A stretch of 64,000 bases of DNA from Pseudomonadales bacterium. GTDB taxonomy: Bacteria; Pseudomonadota; Gammaproteobacteria; Pseudomonadales; Azotimanducaceae. The DNA lies in the NCBI GenBank assembly GCA_024234635.1, contig JACKNX010000016.1, forward strand, positions 1-64,000, in the 5' to 3' direction. The notes below the pieces were generated by a model that saw nothing but the letters and a program-made list of their open reading frames with translations, did no database searches and was not told the DNA's origin. The stretch's first letter is position 1; every line of letters begins with the position of its first letter. Below are positions 33,844-41,046 of this stretch, in pieces. A program made the position numbers and the translations under genes.

Positions 33844-34381
33844 CTTGTTTCCGCCAGTGTGCCAGCAGGGTCTCGTAGCCCCTGGCCAGCTGGGATTTGG
33901 AGAAGCTTGCGGTCTTGCCCATCAGCTCACCTATTTCGCGGTGCGTGTATCCTTCCACGTCATGCAGCCAGATGACCATGCGGGTCTCGGGTTGCAGCAG
34001 GGTGAGCGCGCGCTCGATGTCCGATTCGCCCGCAACCCGGGACTCCCCGTCCAGGTCATCGATACGATCATCGGGCTCTTCCGCCGCGCGACGCTGATGC
34101 CACGGGGACCGCAGCCGCATCAGGCATTCGTTGACGGTGATCGAACGCACCCAGCCGACGAGTGCTTCCACTGCCCGCACATCCGAAGCGTTTTCGATAA
34201 CCCGCACGAAGACGTCCTGTACGACCTCCTCGGCCGCCATGCGGTTGCCAAGCATGCGCCATGCCATGCCAAGAACCCGGGGTGAGACCAGCCGGAAGAA
34301 ATGGCCATGGCTTGCGCGATCACCACGCAATACGCCACGGGCAATTTCCGGTGGCACGGCGATATTGGCAAAACCGGTCAT
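33800..34381 (-). CDS. ECF-type RNA polymerase sigma factor
   Basis: A 193-residue sigma-70 family protein with regions 2 and 4 only. Region 2 is GHFFRLVSPRVLGMAWRMLGN through EEVVQDVFVRVIENASDV (near residues 25-70). Region 4 is RALTLLQPETRMVIWLHDVE followed by the helix-turn-helix YTHREIGELMGKTASFSKSQ (near 125-170). The start at 34381 has AGGGAAG upstream. It overlaps the anti-sigma gene by 44 nt. TTGACT stands 50 nt upstream of its start without a matching -10. Target genes unknown; envelope stress is a likely cue. Confidence 0.85.
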   Translation of the reverse strand: MTGFANIAVPPEIARGVLRGDRASHGHFFRLVSPRVLGMAWRMLGNRMAAEEVVQDVFVRVIENASDVRAVEALVGWVRSITVNECLMRLRSPWHQRRAAEEPDDRIDDLDGESRVAGESDIERALTLLQPETRMVIWLHDVEGYTHREIGELMGKTASFSKSQLARGYETLLAHWRKQDGKKIEPGTLACHS

Positions 34382-34463
34382 ATCTTCCCTGATGCGCCAC
34401 GGCACCGTTTGGTCGCAGATTCAGTCAATTTTTTTCCTTCGGATGGCTGACACCATCCTCCGA

Positions 34464-34503
34464 TTGGCCAGAAACGCAAACAGCCTTATCATCCGAACGT
34501 TCG
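34464..34503 (+). promoter_or_regulatory. tetR-type gene promoter with operator palindrome
   Basis: TTGGCC (34464-34469), a 17-nt spacer and TATCAT (34487-34492) form a good sigma-70 promoter. The perfect palindrome CGAACGTTCG (34494-34503) covers the expected transcription start. GAACGTTC-type palindromes are common TetR-family operators, so autorepression is likely. Confidence 0.6.
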
Positions 34504-34547
34504 TTCTGTTTCTCATCACAGCACCTGTACGCGGCCCGAGGATACCC

Positions 34548-35108
34548 ATGCCCGCACGGCTCTCCCGGCACGATCTTCTCATCTCCCTGGCCGACGTCTT
34601 CCGGACCCACGGCTACGCCGGCGCATCGCTGGCCCTGCTGGCCGAACGATCCGGATTGAGCAAGGCGAGCCTGTACCACCACTTTCCGGGCGGCAAACTC
34701 GAGATGGCGACCAGCCTGCTACGCACCACAGCGGCGGACGCGGGCACCACGACCTTTGATCATCTGAACACGGATCAGCCGCCCTTCACCCGACTGCAGG
34801 CGATGCTCGATGGTTTCATCCTGTATACCCTCGGGGGACGCAGACCTTGCCTGCTGACGATTCTCGGCCGCTCATCGACACCGGAACTGCACCAGGCGGT
34901 GCAGGATCTCATGCGTACCTGGCAGCATCAGCTGGAGGCAACGTTCACGGCGATCAAGGGCATCAAGCCAAAACGCGCGGCGCGCCTTGCCGAGGAGATG
35001 CTTTGCGGCTTATATGGCGCCTCACTGATGGCCGAACTGCAGGGCGACCCCGGATATGTGGAACGGGCTGTAAAACGCGCACGCAAGGTCATCGACAGCC
35101 TCAACTGA
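34548..35108 (+). CDS. TetR-family transcriptional regulator
   Basis: A 186-residue repressor. The N-terminal helix-turn-helix is complete: ISLADVFRTHGYAGASLALLAERSGLSKASLYHHF (residues 9-43), with the classic YHHFP end. The C-terminal ligand domain is divergent. ATG 34548 has GAGGA upstream. hemB starts 13 nt after its stop, so the regulator may share a transcript with hemB. An operator-like palindrome sits on its own promoter. Ligand unknown; lipid or acyl-CoA ligands are common for this subfamily. Confidence 0.88.
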   Translation: MPARLSRHDLLISLADVFRTHGYAGASLALLAERSGLSKASLYHHFPGGKLEMATSLLRTTAADAGTTTFDHLNTDQPPFTRLQAMLDGFILYTLGGRRPCLLTILGRSSTPELHQAVQDLMRTWQHQLEATFTAIKGIKPKRAARLAEEMLCGLYGASLMAELQGDPGYVERAVKRARKVIDSLN

Positions 35109-35121
35109 CAGCGGAACTCCC

Positions 35122-36111
35122 ATGCAACGCCAGTTTCCCCAGACCCGCCTGCGCCGCAACCGCCGACACGACTTCCTGCGTCGACTGGTGCGCGAGACCG
35201 AACTCACGCCATCGGACCTCATCTATCCGATGTTCGTCATTGCAGGCGAAAACCAGCGTCAGTCGGTCACCTCGATGCCCGGCATCGAGCGCCTGTCGGT
35301 CGACCTGCTTTGCGAGCAGGCGATGCGCGCCCACGAACTCGGCATTCCCGCCATTGCGCTGTTTCCCAACGTCAACACCTCGCTGCGGACGGAAAAGGGC
35401 GAAGAAGCGCACAACCCGGATGGGCTGGTTCCCACGGCGGTGCGCGCCATCAAAAGGGCCGTTCCGGCACTGGGCGTGATCACGGACGCCGCACTCGACC
35501 CTTACACCTCCCACGGTCACGACGGCATCATCGGCGCGGACGGTCATATCGACAACGACGCAACGGTCGCCGCCCTTCAGGCCCAGGCGCTCGTCTGCGC
35601 GCAAGCCGGGGCGGATATTATTGCGCCATCCGACATGATGGACGGCCGCATCGGCGCCATACGTCAGGCACTCGATGGCGGGGGGTTCGACACCATCGCG
35701 ATCATGTCCTACGCCGCCAAGTACGCCTCTGCCTACTACGGCCCGTTCCGTGACGCTGTCGGTTCCTCAGTGACCCTCGGCACCGCCGGCAAGGACACCT
35801 ATCAGATGGACCCGGCGAACACGGATGAAGCGCTCCACGAAGTGCGCATGGATATCGACGAAGGCGCCGACATGGTGATGGTGAAACCCGGGATGCCGTA
35901 CCTGGATATCGTGCGCCGTGTGCGCGACGCCTTCCAGGTGCCGACATTCGTGTATCAGGTCAGCGGTGAGTACGCCATGCACGCGGCGGCGATCGACAAT
36001 GGCTGGCTGGCGGAGAAAGTCATCCTGGAATCGCTGCTCTGCTGCAAGCGAGCCGGTGCGTCCGGCATTCTGACCTACTTCGCGCCCCGCGCAGCCCGGC
36101 TCCTGGCCTGA
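35122..36111 (+). CDS. hemB: Delta-aminolevulinic acid dehydratase (porphobilinogen synthase)
   Basis: A 329-residue enzyme joining two ALA molecules to porphobilinogen. Active-site lysines are Lys200 (IMSYAAKYASAYYG) and Lys255 (MVMVKPGMPYLD). The metal segment reads DAALDPYTSHGHDG (near 122), with Asp in place of the zinc-binding cysteines, so this is the magnesium/potassium-dependent class known from Pseudomonas aeruginosa. It sits 13 nt downstream of the TetR gene, away from the hemCDXY operon, and is convergent with ppx. Confidence 0.95.
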   Translation: MQRQFPQTRLRRNRRHDFLRRLVRETELTPSDLIYPMFVIAGENQRQSVTSMPGIERLSVDLLCEQAMRAHELGIPAIALFPNVNTSLRTEKGEEAHNPDGLVPTAVRAIKRAVPALGVITDAALDPYTSHGHDGIIGADGHIDNDATVAALQAQALVCAQAGADIIAPSDMMDGRIGAIRQALDGGGFDTIAIMSYAAKYASAYYGPFRDAVGSSVTLGTAGKDTYQMDPANTDEALHEVRMDIDEGADMVMVKPGMPYLDIVRRVRDAFQVPTFVYQVSGEYAMHAAAIDNGWLAEKVILESLLCCKRAGASGILTYFAPRAARLLA

Positions 36112-36162
36112 GCCCAACCACGTCAAGGCCGCGCCGAAACCGAGCGGCCATGCTGCAGATTC

Positions 36163-36194
36163 CTGGCAGGCTGCTCTTGTCAGCTCGCTGCCAG
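36163..36194. terminator. Possible hairpin between hemB and ppx
   Basis: CTGGCAG and its complement are separated by 18 nt in the 123-nt gap between the convergent genes. A smaller stem (GGCCGC / GCGGCC, 36127-36149) precedes it. Neither has a T-run. Confidence 0.3.
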
Positions 36195-36234
36195 GGCGCC
36201 CGGTTGTGCGCCACATGCCCGGCTGCTTCAGCGT

Positions 36235-37770
36235 TCAGAGCACGGTCAGCGGCCAGCCGGCCGTACGCCACTGCGCGCATTCAACCGCCAGTTCGCTGGC
36301 GGACAACGGGTGCGCCGCCAGCCAGCCGGGTGGCAGTACCAGCGTGAATTGCCCGGATGCCATCCGCAGCGACGGCTGTGCCGGCGAGTGGGTATCCAGG
36401 CGGGTGCGCTCGAGAATCACCGCCAGGCGCAGCGCCAGCACGGCAGCACGCAGCGCTGGAGAAGCCAGCTTGCCGGTCACCTGCAGAGGCAACCCCCGCC
36501 GGTGTCCCCGCACGAGAACAATCAGTTGCTGCAACGCCAATTCGCTGAACCCGCCGGGACGAGCGTTCTGAACGATGTAGGCGCCATGGCGCTGGTGCCC
36601 GCTGGCTGACACCGCAAGACCGATCTCGTGCAACGCGGCGGCATGCTGCAACAACCGGCGCGTCCCGCTGTCCACCCCGTGCTCGGAAGGGAGGGACGCC
36701 ACTAGCGCATCCGCGGTCCGCGCCACGCGGCTGCTCTGCTCCCGATCGACCCCGAAACGTGCCGCCAGCGCGGTCACCGCTGCGTCATCCGCATCCAGCC
36801 GCGCGCCACACTGCAGGGCATCCAGAATTATCCCGTGCGGAAGAGTGGCTTCGCAGAACTCGACGTTGTCGATGCGCAGCGCCCGCATCAGGGCACTCAG
36901 TATCGCCACACCGGCAGGAAAGATATCCACCCGCTCCGGCGCCAGTCCGGGCAAACCCAGGTCGGCCAGCCAGTGGCCCTCCGCGAACGCCGTTTCCACC
37001 TCGGCGATCGCGGCCAGGGAAATGCTGCCCCGGCCAAACCCATTGGCTTCCGTCACCCGCAACAACGATTCCACGCTGCCCGACGTCCCAACAACGCTGC
37101 ACGCCTGATGAACCGCCGCCAGACCGGCAAGCGCTGCCTCGACACGCGCCCTGGCAAGCGGATACGTGGCGGCAACCAGCTCGGGCTGGGCGAAGAATTC
37201 ATCGGTGAGGGAAACGCAGCCGATTGCCAGCGACGTCGCCCGCCGCGTTTCCCGGTTTCCGGTAACAGCATCGCTCCATACGAGTTCGGTGCTGCCGCCT
37301 CCGATATCGACGACGAGTTGCCTTCCGCCGTCAGCCGCCATCCGTCCGCCCCGATACCAGGCGACTGCCAGCTCGATCAGTCGGGCCTCTTCATCCCCTG
37401 ACAGCACCGTTACTGGTACGCCGAGGATGTCGCCCGCCGGGGCAAGGAACCATTGACGGTTTTCCGCGACGCGCAACGCATGCGTACCACGCGCCAGCAT
37501 GCGCTCCGGCGGTACCCCGCGCAGACGCTGGGCGAACCGGCTCAGCGCCGCCAGGCCGCGCTCGACAACTGCATCGTCCAGACGGCCGTCACGAAACCCC
37601 CGCAGAAGCTGCACCTTTTCCTTTCGTCGCTCGAGCACACGCAGTTCAGCGCCATCCCAGGCAGCGACGAGCATCTCGAAGTTGTTGGAACCAAGGTCCA
37701 GTGCGGCCCACTCGCCGTACAGGCGAGGGTCCTCGGCAATGGGGCGGCGCTGGCCGTGTGGGTGCGTCAT
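36235..37770 (-). CDS. ppx: Exopolyphosphatase (Ppx/GppA family)
   Basis: A 511-residue ASKHA-fold phosphatase that shortens polyphosphate or hydrolyses pppGpp. First phosphate loop: WAALDLGSNNFEMLVA (near residue 23; usually DxGSNS). Second: LVVDIGGGSTELVW (near 146). The catalytic-Glu region is VLSGDEEARLIELA (near 118), and an HD-like C-terminal domain includes HAAALHEIGLAV (near 389). Ppx versus GppA cannot be told by eye; the neighbouring trxA, rho and hemB genes match the Pseudomonas ppx locus. Divergent from trxA. Confidence 0.9.
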   Translation of the reverse strand: MTHPHGQRRPIAEDPRLYGEWAALDLGSNNFEMLVAAWDGAELRVLERRKEKVQLLRGFRDGRLDDAVVERGLAALSRFAQRLRGVPPERMLARGTHALRVAENRQWFLAPAGDILGVPVTVLSGDEEARLIELAVAWYRGGRMAADGGRQLVVDIGGGSTELVWSDAVTGNRETRRATSLAIGCVSLTDEFFAQPELVAATYPLARARVEAALAGLAAVHQACSVVGTSGSVESLLRVTEANGFGRGSISLAAIAEVETAFAEGHWLADLGLPGLAPERVDIFPAGVAILSALMRALRIDNVEFCEATLPHGIILDALQCGARLDADDAAVTALAARFGVDREQSSRVARTADALVASLPSEHGVDSGTRRLLQHAAALHEIGLAVSASGHQRHGAYIVQNARPGGFSELALQQLIVLVRGHRRGLPLQVTGKLASPALRAAVLALRLAVILERTRLDTHSPAQPSLRMASGQFTLVLPPGWLAAHPLSASELAVECAQWRTAGWPLTVL

Positions 37771-37879
37771 GCAGGTGGCAGGATGGGTCGTATCTCACTT
37801 TTCAGCATAGCGCCGTTTGCCGGGAAGTTTCCCGAGCAGGGCGATCGCGTGGCCCGTCCGAACTGGCGAAGGCCACTAT

Positions 37880-37917
37880 TTACGCATCGCGTCGCTCATT
37901 ACGCATCGCGTCGCTCA
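37880..37917. repeat. Two perfect tandem copies of a 19-nt unit
   Basis: TTACGCATCGCGTCGCTCA occurs twice head to tail, 158 nt upstream of trxA, with no mismatch. Confidence 0.9.
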
Positions 37918-38010
37918 AGGGATCCCGGAACAACGCCGGGGAGTCCGCACGCCAGACGGCAGGCGCCGATGGCGCGGGCAACGCCTGAGCTAATCGCGGT
38001 GCACGCCTCG

Positions 38011-38038
38011 TTTTCCGGGGACTGAATGGTGATAACAT
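38011..38038 (+). promoter_or_regulatory. Likely trxA promoter
   Basis: TTTTCC, a 16-nt spacer and TAACAT lie about 40 nt before the trxA ATG, in the short non-coding leader. The -35 is poor. Confidence 0.35.
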
Positions 38039-38075
38039 CCGCGCCTTCAGCAGATTACCGATCACGGAAGCCGCT

Positions 38076-38402
38076 ATGTCTGATCAGATCCAACACATTA
38101 CTGACGATGGTTTCGACGCCGATGTCCTCAAGTCCGATAAGCCGGTGCTGGTGGACTACTGGGCCGCCTGGTGTGGTCCGTGCAAGATGATTGCCCCGAT
38201 CCTGGAAGAGATCGCCTCGGAATACGGCGAGAAACTGAAGGTCTGCAAGATGGATATCGACGCCAACCAGCAGACGCCGGCTCGTTACGGCATTCGCGGC
38301 ATTCCCACGCTCATGCTGTTCAAGAATGGCGAAGTGGAAGCCACCAAGGTGGGCGCACTGTCGAAGTCGCAACTGGCAGCCTTTCTCGACAGCAATATCT
38401 GA
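38076..38402 (+). CDS. trxA: Thioredoxin 1
   Basis: A 108-residue single-domain thioredoxin. The active site is WCGPCK (Cys33, Cys36), and the cis-proline loop is GIRGIPTLMLF (near residue 70). It reduces cytoplasmic disulfides, for example in ribonucleotide reductase and PAPS reductase. It lies upstream of rho in the conserved order ppx-trxA-rho. Two inverted repeats follow its stop (38409-38458 and 38474-38503) and probably end most transcripts. Confidence 0.97.
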   Translation: MSDQIQHITDDGFDADVLKSDKPVLVDYWAAWCGPCKMIAPILEEIASEYGEKLKVCKMDIDANQQTPARYGIRGIPTLMLFKNGEVEATKVGALSKSQLAAFLDSNI

Positions 38403-38473
38403 CAAACCCACGGGAACGGGATACCCGGCAGGCATGTCCCCACACCGGGGTTCCCGTGCTCATACCGATCAGA

Positions 38474-38503
38474 CACTGAGGCCGAACCACATCAGCCTCA
38501 GTG
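38474..38503 (+). terminator. Hairpin downstream of trxA
   Basis: Perfect 9-bp arms (CACTGAGGC and complement) with a 12-nt loop. Another 9-bp pair (CACGGGAAC, 38409-38417, with 38450-38458) flanks the preceding stretch and starts 7 nt after the trxA stop. Together they may form the trxA transcript end. Confidence 0.5.
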
Positions 38504-38912
38504 ATCGTCTGCATTTCTACAGCGTTCGCCGCACGGTTCGAGCCGGCTGACCTGTACCCTCCCGATGTTTTCGATGCCCGTCAGCGGGCAGCTGAAATGC
38601 CGCCCGGTTGACCAGCCAGGTATGGCTGGCCCGCAGCAAATGCTGCGAAAGAACACCACATTCAGCGCAAGGCAGCGCAAGGCGTCGAAGCCGACGACAG
38701 CTGAAAACTCCAGAAGGGACTTTTTCTGCATCCTGCTAGGAACCGGGCTTCGTCCTTGCCCCTGCAGGACGGGAAAGCGCTCCAAAGCGGCGATTTCCGG
38801 GTGGAGGAACCGTGAACACCGGTAGCAGGGGCGCCGTGGCCACCTCGTCTGTGCCGGCCATCGGACCTGCGCAGTGAATACGTGACCCCGCAAACACACC
38901 TGAAAATGCCGC

Positions 38913-38940
38913 TTGACGCGTTGGTGCAAAACACTACACT
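38913..38940 (+). promoter_or_regulatory. rho promoter
   Basis: TTGACG (38913-38918), a 16-nt spacer and TACACT (38935-38940) make a strong sigma-70 promoter, giving a start near 38947 and a leader of about 160 nt. Confidence 0.65.
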
Positions 38941-39107
38941 TCGACAAAAGCTTCGAACGACAGACACCTGTCCCCGCTCGACGCGCCGTCCGGTCCCCGT
39001 CCGTACCTTCTCCTGTTCGTTGTCTGATTCAACCTGAAACGGCAACAAGTCCGGGCACCGGCACCCCTGACCAACTCCACAATCAATCCGCGAGTCACAT
39101 CATCACT

Positions 39108-40370
39108 ATGGCCAATCTCACAGACCTCAAACGCATGCCGGTCGGCGATCTCATTGAAATGGCGCGCGAACTCGGGCTCGAGAACACTGCCCGATCGCGC
39201 AAACAGGAAGTGATCGCGGCAATCGTTCGCAAGCAGTCAAAGAGCGGTGAAGAAATCAGCGGCGAAGGGGTTCTGGAAATTCTGCAGGATGGATTCGGCT
39301 TCCTGCGCTCACCAGACAGTTCGTATCTGGCGGGCCCTGACGACATCTACGTTTCCCCCAGCCAGATTCGCCGCTTCAACCTGCGCACCGGCGACAGCAT
39401 TTCCGGCAAGATCCGCCCCCCCAAGGATGGCGAGCGCTATTTCGCGCTGCTGAAGGTCGACCAGGTCAACTTCAGCGAACCGAACAGCAAGAAGAACAAC
39501 ATCCTGTTCGAGAACCTGACGCCGCTCTTCCCCAACAAGCGCCTGGTTCTGGAACGCGGCAACGGCAGTACCGAAGACCTCACGGCCCGCATCATCGATC
39601 TCATCGCCCCCATCGGCAAAGGCCAGCGCGCGCTGATCGTGTCACCGCCGAAGGCCGGTAAAACCCTGGTGCTGCAGAATATCGCGCAGTCGATCACCGC
39701 CAACAATCCGGAAGTCGTACTCATCGTCCTGCTCATCGACGAACGGCCCGAGGAAGTCACCGACATGCAGCGTTCCGTACGCGGCGAAGTAGTGGCGAGC
39801 ACGTTCGACGAACCGCCCTCAAGGCACGTGCAGGTTGCCGAGATGGTGATCGAAAAAGCCAAGCGCCTGGTAGAACATCAGAAAGATGTCGTCATTCTGC
39901 TGGATTCGATCACCCGTCTCGCGCGCGCCTACAACACCATCGTGCCGTCCTCCGGCAAGGTCCTCACCGGCGGTGTCGACGCACATGCCCTGGAACGTCC
40001 CAAGCGCTTTTTCGGCGCGGCGCGGAATATCGAGGAAGGTGGCAGCCTGACAATCGTGGCCACGTCGCTGATCGACACCGGCTCCAAGATGGACGAGGTC
40101 ATCTACGAGGAATTCAAGGGCACCGGCAACCAGGAACTTCACCTGGAGCGGAAGATTGCCGAGAAACGTGTCTACCCGGCCATCAACATACGCCGTTCCG
40201 GTACGCGTCGCGAGGAACTGCTGATGACCGAAGAGGAACTGCAGCGGGTGTGGATTCTCCGCAAGCTGTTGCACGAGATGGACGATATCGCCGCCATCGA
40301 ATTCATGATCAACAAGCTCAAAGACACGAAGACGAACGACCAGTTCTTCTCGTCGATGAAGGGACGCTGA
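39108..40370 (+). CDS. rho: Transcription termination factor Rho
   Basis: A 420-residue hexameric RNA helicase. The N-terminal domain starts MANLTDLKRMPVGDLIEMAR, and the primary RNA-binding fold includes ILQDGFGFLRS (near residue 60). The Walker A is SPPKAGKTLVLQNIA (near 180), Walker B is VVILLDSITRLARAY (near 262), and the Q/R loops follow (GGVDAHALERPKRFFGAARN). ATG 39108 is the family start, although the nearest upstream bases (CACATCATCACT) hold no ribosome binding site. The C-rich leader suggests autogenous Rho-dependent attenuation, as known for E. coli rho. Confidence 0.97.
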   Translation: MANLTDLKRMPVGDLIEMARELGLENTARSRKQEVIAAIVRKQSKSGEEISGEGVLEILQDGFGFLRSPDSSYLAGPDDIYVSPSQIRRFNLRTGDSISGKIRPPKDGERYFALLKVDQVNFSEPNSKKNNILFENLTPLFPNKRLVLERGNGSTEDLTARIIDLIAPIGKGQRALIVSPPKAGKTLVLQNIAQSITANNPEVVLIVLLIDERPEEVTDMQRSVRGEVVASTFDEPPSRHVQVAEMVIEKAKRLVEHQKDVVILLDSITRLARAYNTIVPSSGKVLTGGVDAHALERPKRFFGAARNIEEGGSLTIVATSLIDTGSKMDEVIYEEFKGTGNQELHLERKIAEKRVYPAINIRRSGTRREELLMTEEELQRVWILRKLLHEMDDIAAIEFMINKLKDTKTNDQFFSSMKGR

Positions 40371-40371
40371 G

Positions 40372-41046
40372 CTGCCCGAGGCCCGGATAACCGGCATCAG
40401 GCGGGGAGACATCGATGTTGTCTCCCTGCTGCTCTCCGACACGGCTCCATTCAATTTCGCCGCCGGCCAATACTTCTTTCTTCAGCATCCCGGCGGTCAC
40501 GCCATTCCCTTTTCGATTGCATCGCCGCCTCACTGGCTGCCTCACCTTGAACTGCACGTCCAGCCGCAACCCGGAAATCCCGAGTCCGCGCTGGTGCAGG
40601 ATCTGCTGGGCACCGGCATGCTGACTTTTTCCCAGGCGGCAGGCGAAATCACCTTGTCGCGTCTGCATCGCGACACAACACTGCTCGTGTGCGCGGGCAG
40701 CGGTTTCGGTCAGGCCTGCGCGCTCATCGACAGCGCCCTGCACGCAGGTAGCCGGAAATCGCTGGAGCTGTTGCGCTGCGTGCCGACAAAGCAGGCGGTC
40801 TATGCCGCCAACCGGGAGGCGGCATGGGGTACGCGGGTAACAAAGCACCTGTGCGTCGATCCCGATCGCGGCAACGACAATGCGGGCATGCGATGGCTGC
40901 GTCGCCACGGCGGGCGGTTTCTTGACGCGGATATTGTCATCGCCGGCAGTCCAGCCTTCGCGAGCGCAGCCGCGAGCGCGCTCGAGGGCGCAGGCGTCGC
41001 CAGGCATCAGCTTTTCAGCGATGTCCTGCCCGGGCCGACTACCTGA
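40372..41046 (+). CDS. Fre-like flavin/ferredoxin-type oxidoreductase with a CTG start
   Basis: A 224-residue protein resembling NAD(P)H-flavin reductase. The FAD/flavin segment is FNFAAGQYFFLQHPGGHAIP with FSIASPP after it (RxYS-like, near residue 50), and TTLLVCAGSGFGQACALI is the nucleotide start of the C-terminal domain (near 104). In this frame no ATG, GTG or TTG occurs until well inside the flavin domain. CTG 40372, one nucleotide after the rho stop, gives exactly the family N-terminus (PEARITGIRRGDIDVVSLLL). In Pseudomonas-type loci ubiD lies between rho and such genes; here it is absent. It overlaps hemY by 8 nt, convergently. Confidence 0.7.
   Translation: MPEARITGIRRGDIDVVSLLLSDTAPFNFAAGQYFFLQHPGGHAIPFSIASPPHWLPHLELHVQPQPGNPESALVQDLLGTGMLTFSQAAGEITLSRLHRDTTLLVCAGSGFGQACALIDSALHAGSRKSLELLRCVPTKQAVYAANREAAWGTRVTKHLCVDPDRGNDNAGMRWLRRHGGRFLDADIVIAGSPAFASAAASALEGAGVARHQLFSDVLPGPTT

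Larger units (their letters stand above)
37771..38075. other. ppx-trxA divergent intergenic region
   Basis: 305 nt with no gene I can support. It contains a perfect 2 x 19-nt tandem repeat (37880-37917) and a likely trxA promoter near its right end. Confidence 0.5.
38403..39107. other. Long trxA-rho intergenic region
   Basis: 705 nt without a supported gene. It holds the trxA hairpins, a short imperfect repeat (GCGCAAGGCAGCGCAAGGC near 38666), the rho promoter (38913-38940) and a C-rich, G-poor rho leader of about 160 nt. Confidence 0.5.

Noticed and set aside
38650..38690. Imperfect repeat GCGCAAGGCAGCGCAAGGC before rho
   Set aside because: Too short and isolated to call an element.
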